From JABIKK01 sp964622835 (GTDB lineage: Archaea; Nanobdellota; Nanobdellia; SCGC-AAA011-G17; UBA489), in assembly GCA_964622835.1 (NCBI GenBank), contig CAZUSA010000003.1, forward strand, positions 1-62,181: 62,181 nt of DNA, given 5' to 3'. The notes under the pieces were generated by a model. It was given only the letters and a program-made list of their open reading frames with translations, was not told the DNA's origin and did not search any database. The position numbers and the translations under genes were made by a program. This document shows positions 51,013-60,102 of the stretch, piece by piece (positions within the stretch are counted from its first letter, which is position 1; each line of letters opens with the position of its first letter).

Positions 51013-51927
51013 TCATTTTTTGAGCCACTCCGCTAGTTGTAATCGTTTAAGTTTTCCTTCTCGTGTTATTTCTAAAACACGCTTTGCTTCGAGTTTGTCT
51101 AAGATTCTTGTAAGTGTTGTTTTGGGTATACCCAATGCATGACGTACTTTTGATGATGTTGTTACATTGTTTTGTTCGATAACGTAGTCTACGATGGCTC
51201 GTTCTTTGTCACCAAGTGTTTTGAGTATGGTTTTTAATTCTCTACTTTCTTTTGGTTTTTGTACGACTGTTCGTTTACGTTTTTTTGTTCGTGTTCCCAT
51301 GAAATATAAGATGAGTCCTACAAGAATAAGTAATCCAAATATGTACAGTGATCGTTCTTGTGCACTCAATGGTTGATTTAAGACGATCATTGTTTCTTGT
51401 GGTTCACCTCGAACACTGGTTACTGTTACCGTTCCTAAAACATCTCCATTAGTTGCTGCAATAACACATCGTCCTGTAGGAACATACGCTGTAAAAGATC
51501 CATACTTGTCTGTTTTTTCTGGGAAGGCTAATGTTGTTGGTTTGTCACAGTCAAATTCTAATTGTGCTCCACGTACAAGATTTGCTAAATCATCTTGGAC
51601 ACTTCCACGTATGGGTGCAATAGCAATGAACGGTAATGCTGCTGTTTGTGTGTTGTCAAGTTTTCCTGAGTAGAAATAATCCATACCTTCGGTGTTGGGA
51701 TCTTCTAGGTGTATAGTAAAGGGTGATTGGACGAGTGTTCCATCAAGGATGATGTTTCCATCTAAGGCAAGAACGACACGTTGTTCTCCTCCCGTTGTGA
51801 TATGGGCAATAACATCCGTTAAGGGTTGACCTGATTGGTCGAGAAGTGTTACAGTGGTAAGTTCTGCTGCTGAGACGCTCGTAAGAGCGAGTAACGTACA
51901 GATAGCCATGACAAATGGTAGTTTCAT
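51013..51927 (-). CDS. Transmembrane winged-HTH regulator with outer beta domains
   Basis: The 304-aa protein has a signal peptide (cut near VSAAEL), two outward beta domains (about 20-100 and 105-185), one membrane helix (about 192-210), a basic linker and a cytoplasmic winged HTH (about 230-304) of MarR/IclR style (TSSKVRHALGIPKTTLTRILDKLEAKRVL). This single-chain sensor plan is known in archaea. It sits between paralogues B and C, right next to one of the shared 37-bp elements, so it is the best candidate to control them. Confidence 0.85.
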   Translation of the reverse strand: MKLPFVMAICTLLALTSVSAAELTTVTLLDQSGQPLTDVIAHITTGGEQRVVLALDGNIILDGTLVQSPFTIHLEDPNTEGMDYFYSGKLDNTQTAALPFIAIAPIRGSVQDDLANLVRGAQLEFDCDKPTTLAFPEKTDKYGSFTAYVPTGRCVIAATNGDVLGTVTVTSVRGEPQETMIVLNQPLSAQERSLYIFGLLILVGLILYFMGTRTKKRKRTVVQKPKESRELKTILKTLGDKERAIVDYVIEQNNVTTSSKVRHALGIPKTTLTRILDKLEAKRVLEITREGKLKRLQLAEWLKK

Positions 51928-52009
51928 TGTTTCCCTAGGTGTTTTCTTTTATTATGTTGTTTTTTATACCTTTTCTTTTATAAAAAAAGAAAAAAGGTGG
52001 ATAGAAACC

Positions 52010-53605
52010 TTATCCACCGAAGATGGTAGCGAACCAGGTAAAGAGTTGTTTTACGAACCCTACCTGTTCCGCTACTGGTTCACAAATGCCATAGCGGGCT
52101 GAATTGCTTTGACATTCGTAATCATTTTGTGCAGCTTCGTTGTCTGCTTTTTGTGTGTGGAGTTCTTTATCTAGTCCACAGTAAACTGCTTCATCCTTAA
52201 CGATGAGGCGTGTTGTTGTTGGTAAACAACTGTCTTCTTCATTGACGTAACAACCGTTATCACACGTTGGTTCTATAATCTCAACAGGTGTTGCACATCT
52301 TTCGTATTGGAGTTTACATCGTTGATAGTTTGTGTCACCATGCATACATTCTGAGAGTTCTTGTGTGCAGTGATTAATATTGTTGTTTGGACGCTTTCGT
52401 ACAGGTTGTTTATCTAATCTATCTATAGGTCGTGAACAATCTGCTGGACATATTCGTGCATTTTCGAAGTCTGCGTTACAGATATTGTCACCGCAGATGA
52501 TGTAGTCATCACCATAATCATGGTTTTCAGCGATGATATCAACATCGTGGAGAACATCTGGCATTGGTTGTGGTGTAAGTGGTGTTGTATCTAAAAATGT
52601 TACAGGATACTCAATAGTGAGTGTTTCTGGGTCGTTTCCTGGTTCATCGTAGAATGATAATCCTGTTCCATAAGGCATTTCACCGTAGTGGTAGTTACCA
52701 ACCTGTCTGGTAAAGATATCATCAAATAATGCAAGGAACCATGGTGTGTTACTAATGGTTTTGTCTTTGTCAAAACCAATTTCATCAGTGCCCCGTTGTT
52801 CTATAGTAAAATAGATACCGTGATCGCCGCCACCAGGAGATTTTACTCCTTGTTCGGAAAGCTGTTTGATCATTGTTGTTAAATGAAACGTTGATGTTGT
52901 ACCAGGTATTGTTTGTCCGTTGACACTGTATTGTGCATCATAATAATCACTTAAGAACACAACACTACCACCTTTTCCAAGGATGTTAATGCGTGCACCG
53001 TTCATTTTATTGTCACCGTTTTGGTCAATAGCTAAATCGGGGTTTGCATTGTTGTCACGAGCAAGATATACGCGACGTTCAATACCACCGGTAACAAGTG
53101 TTGCATGGCCAATAACATGATCGTAGTCTAATGGTGTGACGGTTACTTCATGGGTGTCTCCTGTTGCCATATCTTTAAACTTCAGTGTATTATCATTTGC
53201 ATCATAGTTGTCGTATCGCCAAACACGACTAATACCTTCCGTGTCAAAACCGATGTTTTTTCCAAGTTGTGTGGTTAAATCGGTAAGAACGAAGTAGTCT
53301 AAGTGTCCAATGGTTGGTGTTACTTCAATGGTTTGTGTAAGTAAGCCTGCTGGGCCTTCTTTTGTAGCTTCTTGAAAGACAAAGTCTCTATTATCATTAC
53401 CGTATTTGAAGACACCCTTTTCGTTGGTGATATATGGGACGTTATAGACGAGTCCTTGGCTGTTTTCGAAGATGAGGTTATAGTCATCGTCGCCTTTCGG
53501 ATCCAGTTTTATGATGCTGGTTTCTCCGACGGTTACTGCTTGAGCGAGAGGTATCATCATGAAGATGAAGAGTATTCCTATTACCCAAGGTAGTTGTTTA
53601 TTCAT
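52010..53605 (-). CDS. Secreted protein with shared six-Cys C-terminal domain (paralogue C)
   Basis: The 531-aa protein has a signal peptide (cut near AQAVTVG), a large beta-rich domain (about 25-360) rich in Asp, Gly and Tyr, a CGDNICNAD...CPADC motif near 370-390, a Cys-rich repeat (CTQELSECMHGD...CKLQYERC) and the shared C-terminal six-Cys domain ending VKQLFTWFATIFGG. The large domain is not recognised. It has its own promoter with the 37-bp element and a TATA box. Confidence 0.8.
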   Translation of the reverse strand: MNKQLPWVIGILFIFMMIPLAQAVTVGETSIIKLDPKGDDDYNLIFENSQGLVYNVPYITNEKGVFKYGNDNRDFVFQEATKEGPAGLLTQTIEVTPTIGHLDYFVLTDLTTQLGKNIGFDTEGISRVWRYDNYDANDNTLKFKDMATGDTHEVTVTPLDYDHVIGHATLVTGGIERRVYLARDNNANPDLAIDQNGDNKMNGARINILGKGGSVVFLSDYYDAQYSVNGQTIPGTTSTFHLTTMIKQLSEQGVKSPGGGDHGIYFTIEQRGTDEIGFDKDKTISNTPWFLALFDDIFTRQVGNYHYGEMPYGTGLSFYDEPGNDPETLTIEYPVTFLDTTPLTPQPMPDVLHDVDIIAENHDYGDDYIICGDNICNADFENARICPADCSRPIDRLDKQPVRKRPNNNINHCTQELSECMHGDTNYQRCKLQYERCATPVEIIEPTCDNGCYVNEEDSCLPTTTRLIVKDEAVYCGLDKELHTQKADNEAAQNDYECQSNSARYGICEPVAEQVGFVKQLFTWFATIFGG

Positions 53606-53670
53606 TTAGTCCTCCAGTTTCGCATTGGTTGCGAATAGTTTGTTTTCATGAAATGGTAATGGTGGGGCTC

Positions 53671-53678
53671 ATATATAG
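53671..53678 (-). promoter_or_regulatory. TATA box of paralogue C
   Basis: On the minus strand CTATATAT lies 66-73 nt before the ATG at 53605 and 41 nt from the shared element. The leader contains a GGAGG ribosome site before the start. Confidence 0.5.
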
Positions 53679-53718
53679 AAATTCAGCGGAACTATGAGTA
53701 TAAGGAGAACATATTATC

Positions 53719-53755
53719 GATCCATTTACTAAATAAAGGATAAAATGAGGTCCTT
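53719..53755 (-). promoter_or_regulatory. 37-bp upstream element of paralogue C
   Basis: It reads GGACCTCA...TTA...TTTAxTxAAxGGATC on the minus strand and aligns without gaps to 50964-51000. It overlaps the region just past the stop of the JAMM gene (53760). Confidence 0.7.
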
Positions 53756-53759
53756 TGAC

Positions 53760-54290
53760 CTATTTTCTGAAGAATATGAAGCGTTGGTCATTGCACATGA
53801 CCGTTAACAGGGTGTTTGCGTCTTCTGGATTGAAACTATTGCGATCTTGTGCTGAAAAGGTACAATGTTGTTGTGGGTGACTATGTAAATCTAACAAGGT
53901 TTCATTGGGACATCCTGCACTGACAACATGGTCATAGTCTTGTTCGTATATTTTTGGTAGAAAGAGTTCATTGATGATATAACCTTCTTCGTCAACATGG
54001 CCGAGGAGACAGGCTTTGAATTCTTTCTCATTGGCATGATATAATCCAATTAATGATGCAAGAATGTCTTCATCAAAGGTAATGATACCATAGTCTGTTT
54101 GTATTTGATTTGCTTCAAGTGTTTCACTGGCTAAGAGTCCAGGTATCATGGATAAGACTCGTGGTGTTGTAACGAAGTACGTAACAAAGATACTGAGGAA
54201 AATGAAGGCAAGTATTTTCCATATAATTTTGGGGAGTTTACGTTCACGTAGTTCGTGGTCTTCTATTGGATGAAGAAGATCATGGTCCAT
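53760..54290 (-). CDS. Membrane-anchored JAMM/MPN metalloprotease
   Basis: The 176-aa protein has an N-terminal cytoplasmic tail, one membrane helix (about 22-44) and a JAB/MPN domain. The metal site is His136-Ser-His138-x7-Ser146-x2-Asp149 (LHSHPQQHCTFSAQD), with Glu90 or Glu88 as the likely general acid/base. This is the JAMM motif used to cut isopeptide or peptide bonds, often in ubiquitin-like systems. No ubiquitin-like gene is nearby. Whether the domain faces in or out is open. The gene overlaps pepF by 1 nt. Confidence 0.85.
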   Translation of the reverse strand: MDHDLLHPIEDHELRERKLPKIIWKILAFIFLSIFVTYFVTTPRVLSMIPGLLASETLEANQIQTDYGIITFDEDILASLIGLYHANEKEFKACLLGHVDEEGYIINELFLPKIYEQDYDHVVSAGCPNETLLDLHSHPQQHCTFSAQDRNSFNPEDANTLLTVMCNDQRFIFFRK

Positions 54291-56053
54291 TATGCACCGA
54301 GTTCTTTTTTTAATTGGTCGACTAATGTTTGTATGTAGTCAAAGCCGCCTTGCCAGAAGTATGTTTGTGTAATGTCAATGTCTACTTCTTTAAGAATGTC
54401 AACGGGTGATTGACTGCCACCGTAGGCGAGGATCTTTTTGTATTTTGGTATAAAGTCGTTTCCTTCTTGTTTATATTTGTTATACAAACTTAAGACAAGT
54501 AAGTTACCAAAGGCATAGGAGTAACAGTAGAATGGCGAGTGAAAAATATGAGGAATATATTTCCATTCGTGTTGGAAGAGGTCAGGAACATCGACAGAGT
54601 CACCAAATTGTTCTTTCAAATTAGCAAGCCATGCGTTGTTTAATTCTGGTGTTGTTGCTCCATTTTGTATCATGTCATGGGCTTGTTGTTCGAATAATGT
54701 AAAGTAGGTTTGTCGTATGATACTTGCGTAGACGCCGTCTATTTGTGTTGCTAAATGGTGTATTTTTTCATCCTTACTTTTTGTATTGGCAAGAAGATGT
54801 TCTTCTAAGAGCATTTCACAGAAGATTGATGCGGTTTCACAGATGGGTAAGGGTGCATGATAGTCAAAGATATGGTGGTGGCTTGAAAGCATTGCATGGA
54901 TGGCATGGCCTAGTTCGTGTGCCATTGTTGATACGTCTCGTTCTTTACCAACAAAATTAAGTAAGACATACGGTGTCATGTTGGGTATGCTACTGGAACA
55001 GAAGGCACCACTTTGTTTTCCTTTTTGAAGTTCTGAGTGAATATGTTGTTCGTCCATCATACGTTTGGCCATTGTATGGAATTCTTCGTCGAATCCTTTG
55101 AAGACATTTAAGACGGTATTACAGGATTCATCGTACGTAATGGTTTTTTCTGTTCCCGTTAAAGGAGCATAGACATCATATCGTTGCAATTTTTTCATTT
55201 TCAATATTGTTGCTTTTAATGTGAAGTATTCATGGAAGATACCTATGTTTTTTTGACACGTTTCTAATAAGGCTGTAATAGCTTTGTCAGGTAGATCATT
55301 CCCTAAGTTTCTCATGCCTATAGGACTGTCATAGTGTCGTAATTTCAATCCTTCGTTCGTCCAGTCTAAGACGATGTTTTTGTATAATTCGCCAAGAACA
55401 TTTTCATCTTTTTTGTATTGTGCATACACAGTTTCATACGCTGTTTTTCTCAGTGTAGGATCTTTGTTTTTGACGTATTCCATGACTTGTGCTTGTGTTA
55501 AATTTGTTTTACCGTTAAAGTCGAATTGATAGGCATTGGTCATGATGTCATAAATGGTATTCATGCTTCCTGCACCAGTAATGTCTTTGATGTTGATGAT
55601 TTTTTCTTCAGGTTCTGTTAGGGTGTGTTTAGCAAATTTCCGTGAGTCTTTCATCATATGCGTATATTTACCTAGTCCTTTGAGGATTCGTTCTGCATTT
55701 TTCTCGTCAAGTTGTTTCCACCAGAGGCTAAAGAAGAGCATACGGTTACTAATGTCTGCGGCAAATTGATCAATTGTAGTATTTAATGCGTTAATGTCAT
55801 GGGCTGCTGTATCTTCGGTTAGTTTAAGATGTAAATAATAGGCGGGCGTATGTAAGAGTAAACTAATAGCTTCGCTTTCTTTGATGATAGCTATAACTTG
55901 TTCAGACGTGATATCTTCTGTTAGATTTTTACGATGTTGTTCAAAGGTTGTTACATCTTTATCGATGGTAGCAAAGATTGTTGAAAGTGCTTGTCGATCT
56001 ACGGGAGAACAGATGTCACCTAAATTCCATGTGGGCATAGGCGTTCTATTCAT
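54290..56053 (-). CDS. pepF: Oligoendopeptidase F (M3 family)
   Basis: The 587-aa zinc peptidase shows HELGH at 379-383 and the third ligand Glu406 (CETASIF). The N-terminal all-helical half and the C-terminal half (QFGDSVDVPDLFQHEWKYIPHIFHSPFYCYSYAFG) agree with PepF. It cuts short cytoplasmic peptides. The length (about 600) is standard. It is the first gene of a pair with the JAMM protease. Confidence 0.95.
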   Translation of the reverse strand: MNRTPMPTWNLGDICSPVDRQALSTIFATIDKDVTTFEQHRKNLTEDITSEQVIAIIKESEAISLLLHTPAYYLHLKLTEDTAAHDINALNTTIDQFAADISNRMLFFSLWWKQLDEKNAERILKGLGKYTHMMKDSRKFAKHTLTEPEEKIINIKDITGAGSMNTIYDIMTNAYQFDFNGKTNLTQAQVMEYVKNKDPTLRKTAYETVYAQYKKDENVLGELYKNIVLDWTNEGLKLRHYDSPIGMRNLGNDLPDKAITALLETCQKNIGIFHEYFTLKATILKMKKLQRYDVYAPLTGTEKTITYDESCNTVLNVFKGFDEEFHTMAKRMMDEQHIHSELQKGKQSGAFCSSSIPNMTPYVLLNFVGKERDVSTMAHELGHAIHAMLSSHHHIFDYHAPLPICETASIFCEMLLEEHLLANTKSKDEKIHHLATQIDGVYASIIRQTYFTLFEQQAHDMIQNGATTPELNNAWLANLKEQFGDSVDVPDLFQHEWKYIPHIFHSPFYCYSYAFGNLLVLSLYNKYKQEGNDFIPKYKKILAYGGSQSPVDILKEVDIDITQTYFWQGGFDYIQTLVDQLKKELGA

Positions 56054-56120
56054 GATGAACTTATAAGAATTTCTCTTTACTCCAAACCAATATATTTTTA
56101 TACCTCTGAAGATACGAAAT

Positions 56121-56471
56121 TTGATGAAAAAGAGGGTACAGAGTCATAGACTTAATAGATTAGTATTTGTTTTTGTTGCTTTATTTCTTGCTGCTGGTTA
56201 TGTTATAACAAATGGTATGTCTGCTGATGTTACTGGTTATGTGTCGTCTGATGAGCCTTGTGAGTTAGTTTCCAATCGTTTTTCTCATGTTTCCTATTGT
56301 CAAGGGAAGATGTTAGATGAAGGCGAACAATGTGCGTGGATTGCTAGTACTGGAAGTTGTCAGTACGTGCATGAAAAGCAGATGTGTGCTGGTACGCATA
56401 GAGGTTTTTGTGCTAAGCCTACGGATGTGTGTAGATATATTGGCCAATCACACACGTGTATTCGTGGTTAA
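56121..56471 (+). CDS. Small Cys-rich secreted protein
   Basis: The 116-aa protein has a signal/anchor segment (about 14-30) and a mature part with many cysteines in C-x(n)-C pairs (PCELVSN, SYCQGKM, QCAWIASTGSCQY, MCAGTHRGFCAK, VCRYIG, TCIRG). It looks like a disulfide-bonded extracellular mini-domain. Its family is not recognised. It could be a client of the DsbA-like protein. Confidence 0.65.
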   Translation: MMKKRVQSHRLNRLVFVFVALFLAAGYVITNGMSADVTGYVSSDEPCELVSNRFSHVSYCQGKMLDEGEQCAWIASTGSCQYVHEKQMCAGTHRGFCAKPTDVCRYIGQSHTCIRG

Positions 56472-57526
56472 GGTTTAAGTAACGCTTTATCTAGTTGTGC
56501 TCGTGTTATTTTTGATAGTTTCTTTTGAAAGGTTCCACAAAAATCAACAAGGACGTTGTAGAAGTTTTTTTTCATTTCTCCGCTGAGCAGTGTACCTTTT
56601 TTGTAATCTCTAATAAGTGCTTTACTATCGTTATCATCTAAGAATAAATTCGTAAGATAGAAACATGCCATGTCTTTATTGGGGTCACCACCTTTTTTTC
56701 TGTGTTCTTCTACGGTTTTTCGTCCACCACTTAATGCTTTGTTAACTTTTTTCTTTAATATCTCTGCAGTATCTCGAAAGTAAATGCCGTTATTACGTGA
56801 TTTTGACATTTTTTTACCGTCTAATCCGGGTAAGAATCGTAGGTGTAACACACTTGGTTTAACATATCCTGCTCTACCAGCAATATCTCGTGCGATGCGT
56901 AAGTGTGCATCTTCATCGGGTCCAATAGGTACTAAGACGTGTTTGATACCATGTAATGCTTGGGGAAATAATACATGAGCTGCTTGGACTGCTGGATAAA
57001 AGTATAATCCTGGATTATCATCTTTCTTATAGCCATAGGTAGAAATAATTTCTGACATGGTGATGCGTCGTGATAGCTTAATAGCTAAGTTGTAAATAGG
57101 AGTATATATTTGGTCTATGATAATAAATGTTTTTTTAGGATCAAAGCCGTAAGCAATAAGTTCTTTTGCAAGTTCTATTGAATATTTTAGTGCTTCTTCT
57201 TGGCTTTCTACTTTTCCTGAGACATAACTTTCATCGTCTGATATAGGGATAAAAACTGGTATACCAAATTCTTTTTGAAAAAATAAATTCGTATCAAAGA
57301 CAACTTTGTGTCCTATATGTAATGTTCCTGATGCGTTAACGCCTGAGACGATAGCACATTTTTCTCCTCGTTTCAATGCTGCATAGAATGTATCAAAGTC
57401 TCTGTGGGAATAAATGAGTCCTTTTTGAAAGGTGTAACAGTCCGGTAGCTGTTTCAATGTGCTCATTCGTTTAGCACCAAACTTCGTTACAAGTTTTTCA
57501 TTATCCACTAACAATGCTTTGTCCAT
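56468..57526 (-). CDS. trpS: Tryptophanyl-tRNA synthetase
   Basis: The 352-aa class I synthetase has GTLHIGH (HIGH signature) and GKKMSKS, with an archaeal/eukaryal TrpRS pattern: a YTPIYNLAIKLSRRIT segment and VPIGPDEDAHLRIARDIA. It charges tRNA-Trp. It lacks the extra N-terminal domain of eukaryotes. Its 3' end overlaps the Cys-rich gene by 4 nt on the opposite strand. Confidence 0.94.
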   Translation of the reverse strand: MDKALLVDNEKLVTKFGAKRMSTLKQLPDCYTFQKGLIYSHRDFDTFYAALKRGEKCAIVSGVNASGTLHIGHKVVFDTNLFFQKEFGIPVFIPISDDESYVSGKVESQEEALKYSIELAKELIAYGFDPKKTFIIIDQIYTPIYNLAIKLSRRITMSEIISTYGYKKDDNPGLYFYPAVQAAHVLFPQALHGIKHVLVPIGPDEDAHLRIARDIAGRAGYVKPSVLHLRFLPGLDGKKMSKSRNNGIYFRDTAEILKKKVNKALSGGRKTVEEHRKKGGDPNKDMACFYLTNLFLDDNDSKALIRDYKKGTLLSGEMKKNFYNVLVDFCGTFQKKLSKITRAQLDKALLKP

Positions 57527-57565
57527 AGAAAACTGGAAGAAAAAGACTATTTAAATAAGTGTCTG

Positions 57566-58231
57566 TTATGCGTGAACAATATCCATAAGGCTATCAACAT
57601 ATCCACGCATGGTTTTTTGCATACCACTGATATCATCACCAACATAAGGTACTATTTTTATTCGATCACTTAGTCTACTCTCTGCTTGAGCAATTTCACG
57701 AAATCCCTCATAGACTCTTCCATGAAATTCTTGACCAAGTCCTTCAATGGCATCGGTTATTTCATCTGAACGTATGTGGAATCCTACTGGTGGATCAATA
57801 AGTAATGTGAGATTTGGTCTAATGCCCTGTGTTGCATTTGCAGTGACCACACGGATAAGGTCTTCATCAATACCAAAACCATGGCCTTGGTAGGCGATAG
57901 TTGTATCAATGGAACGATCAGCAAGTACATGAACACCTTCTCGTAAACGCGGGATGACTACATTTTCAAAAACTTCAGCACGTGCTGCTGCAAGCATATA
58001 AAATATAGCTAAATCTCCTCGTTCAAAATTTAAAGGAGGTTCTCCTTCTACAGGTTCCTCTCCCTTAATGATTTTTCTTAGATGTTCACCAAGAGGGGTG
58101 CTTCCAGGTTCTCGAAGTAATTCTACACTACCATCACCAAGCTGGTCAGTTAGATAACCATAAAGTAAATCACAATGGGTACTTTTACCAACATGTTCTC
58201 CACCTTCTAGACTGATAAATTTTCCGCGCAT
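57566..58231 (-). CDS. tmk: Thymidylate kinase
   Basis: The 221-aa kinase turns dTMP into dTDP. It shows the P-loop EGGEHVGKST (9-18), REPGSTPLGE (DRE-like), ADRSIDTTIAYQG, and ANATQGIRPNLTLLIDPP. The P-loop has GGEHVGKST where the usual is D/E-G-x-G-x-GKST, a mild variant. All substrate residues are present. Confidence 0.93.
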   Translation of the reverse strand: MRGKFISLEGGEHVGKSTHCDLLYGYLTDQLGDGSVELLREPGSTPLGEHLRKIIKGEEPVEGEPPLNFERGDLAIFYMLAAARAEVFENVVIPRLREGVHVLADRSIDTTIAYQGHGFGIDEDLIRVVTANATQGIRPNLTLLIDPPVGFHIRSDEITDAIEGLGQEFHGRVYEGFREIAQAESRLSDRIKIVPYVGDDISGMQKTMRGYVDSLMDIVHA

Positions 58232-58434
58232 AGAAATACTTTTTTTGACAGTTACTTAAAGATGGTTATACTATGGTTGTAATATTCTAATGAAGAGTTC
58301 AGAACAGCTAGAAGTATTTAAAGTTTGAATTATTTATAAAGATCTGTCATGTTAGTGTATCAACGATTAATGATGGGTGTTCTTATGAATGATGATTTTA
58401 CTGTAAATAATTACAACCATTTTGGAGTTGCAGT

Positions 58435-59058
58435 ATGACACAACAAAAAGTAGTTCTGTTGGGGAGAGTTTCAAAGTCAGGGACGTTAAGAGACCTTACG
58501 GAAGGACATGAGGGTGATCTTACTAAAGGACCACTGAATCATAGACTCCCATATCAAAGAGTTATGGATAATCAAGAGACATTTACTCCATGGACTGCTC
58601 AGGATCAACTCATTATTGATGCAAGAACATATGAACAATTACAAAAAAATGATAGCGATTTTTTAGTAGACAAAGATTGTGTGGTGGTCATTGGAAGATT
58701 GCAAAGTGCTTGGAAAACTGTAAGGGAATTTGGTAAGAGAACTTCAGGGGGTGTGCGTCATGCAGGAACAATGGCAAGGGCACTTACTCAGGCAGTAAGA
58801 AATGATGGATCTTCTGTTTACGTCTGGGGTTCAACAGACTTATTAAAAAGAAGACGGACAAGAAATGATTTATTAAAGAGAACAGATTTGTGTGCTCTTG
58901 TCGTTGAACATGAAAGTAAAAGTAATGGGCCAATTCATTTGCCCATAAGAGGAAATCAAAGTTGTTGGACTGAAGTGCTTAAAAGGAATTATGGTGCTGA
59001 AGGTTGCTCTGTAATGGTTTACAATAGAATTAGTCCGTCGGATACGCCATCTTCGTAG
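58435..59058 (+). CDS. Possible DHFR/RibD-fold protein
   Basis: The 207-aa protein begins MTQQKVVLLGRVSKSG and has alternating strands and helices (QLIIDARTYEQL, CVVVIGRLQ, SSVYVWGSTDLL, LCALVVEHE) that recall dihydrofolate reductase/RibD C-terminal folds, which would suit its position next to tmk. The key DHFR motifs are not clear, so this is weak. It favours AGA for Arg, unlike its neighbours, and lies alone, so it may be acquired. Its 3' end overlaps TyrRS by 29 nt on the opposite strand. The gap 58232-58434 holds only a possible TATA (TTATTTATAAAG, near 58330). Confidence 0.45.
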   Translation: MTQQKVVLLGRVSKSGTLRDLTEGHEGDLTKGPLNHRLPYQRVMDNQETFTPWTAQDQLIIDARTYEQLQKNDSDFLVDKDCVVVIGRLQSAWKTVREFGKRTSGGVRHAGTMARALTQAVRNDGSSVYVWGSTDLLKRRRTRNDLLKRTDLCALVVEHESKSNGPIHLPIRGNQSCWTEVLKRNYGAEGCSVMVYNRISPSDTPSS

Positions 59059-60064
59059 TAAACTGTATATTTTTGTCTGTATCAAAGGCTTTGCGTATGG
59101 GTGTTGTTAAGATGTTTATTTCTCGTGCGACTGCTTGTTTCAAGTCTGCAGGATGTATTGCTTTATCTTTGTAGGATCCTTCTAATGCTTCGTAGTGTGC
59201 AAAGCTTAGGTCACCACCAAATTTTTTATCTCGTGTAATAACAAAGGATTTATCATTTAAGATAGGAAAGATAACATTTCGTACAAACGCTAAGATACCA
59301 TTACCTTCGACGATACCTTCTGGACAGAATGCTTTGTTCATTTTTTTTGTAATGAATGCTTCACTGTCTAAGATGTCTATTTTTGATGCACTGTCTGATG
59401 CACTCATTTTATCTCCCGTTAATCCAGGAATCATGGGGTTCATTAAATGTATTCTTTTTTTGTAATCTATTTTTGGGAGGTATTCTCTGTCGTACATGAA
59501 GATTTTTCGTTGGTCAACGCCACCAAATTGTGCATCGACATCTAAGTATTGTTCGTCAAGTGCTTGCAACGTTGGATATAACAAGGAACTCATTTTTGGA
59601 TTGTCTGATTGTTTTACTACTTCTGCTCCTGCTTTTTTTGCATCTTTGTATGATGTTACTGATGCCAGTCTATACATGTCTAATGTGTATTCTTCACCAA
59701 GTTGAAAGTCTGTTCCTTTGACGAATTTTAATTTCTTTAAGGGTACACCTATAGAGGTTAACATTTGTTTGATGATGAATTGATAGTATTCTGTTCTATG
59801 TTCAAGTTGATCCCATAAACTTTTTTGATTGTCTAAGTAGCCGTGTAAGTCTGCAAATAAGATAGTAACGCTACAGCCTGCTTTCAAAAAATCAGCTATT
59901 TTAATCATAGGAACAAAGTAAGCAATATGTGGTCGTCCACTAATGGCTGTTCCCCAATAGATTTTAAGATCTCTTTTCTTAAGAATTTCTTTAAGTTCTT
60001 CTTCACCTACGACTTCTTGTAAGTTTCTCGTAATAAGCTCACATTTTTCCTCGGGTTTCATCAT
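59030..60064 (-). CDS. tyrS: Tyrosyl-tRNA synthetase (archaeal type)
   Basis: The 344-aa class I synthetase has the archaeal/eukaryal GTAISGRPHIAYFVPMIK (HIGH-like, HIAY) and KMSASD (KMSKS-like). FGGVDQRKIFM is another strong family mark. It charges tRNA-Tyr. Start ATG 60064 gives a normal length. Confidence 0.95.
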   Translation of the reverse strand: MMKPEEKCELITRNLQEVVGEEELKEILKKRDLKIYWGTAISGRPHIAYFVPMIKIADFLKAGCSVTILFADLHGYLDNQKSLWDQLEHRTEYYQFIIKQMLTSIGVPLKKLKFVKGTDFQLGEEYTLDMYRLASVTSYKDAKKAGAEVVKQSDNPKMSSLLYPTLQALDEQYLDVDAQFGGVDQRKIFMYDREYLPKIDYKKRIHLMNPMIPGLTGDKMSASDSASKIDILDSEAFITKKMNKAFCPEGIVEGNGILAFVRNVIFPILNDKSFVITRDKKFGGDLSFAHYEALEGSYKDKAIHPADLKQAVAREINILTTPIRKAFDTDKNIQFTTKMAYPTD

Positions 60065-60102
60065 TTCATTGGATTAAGAGAAGCATATAAATGTTTCCAA
60101 GA

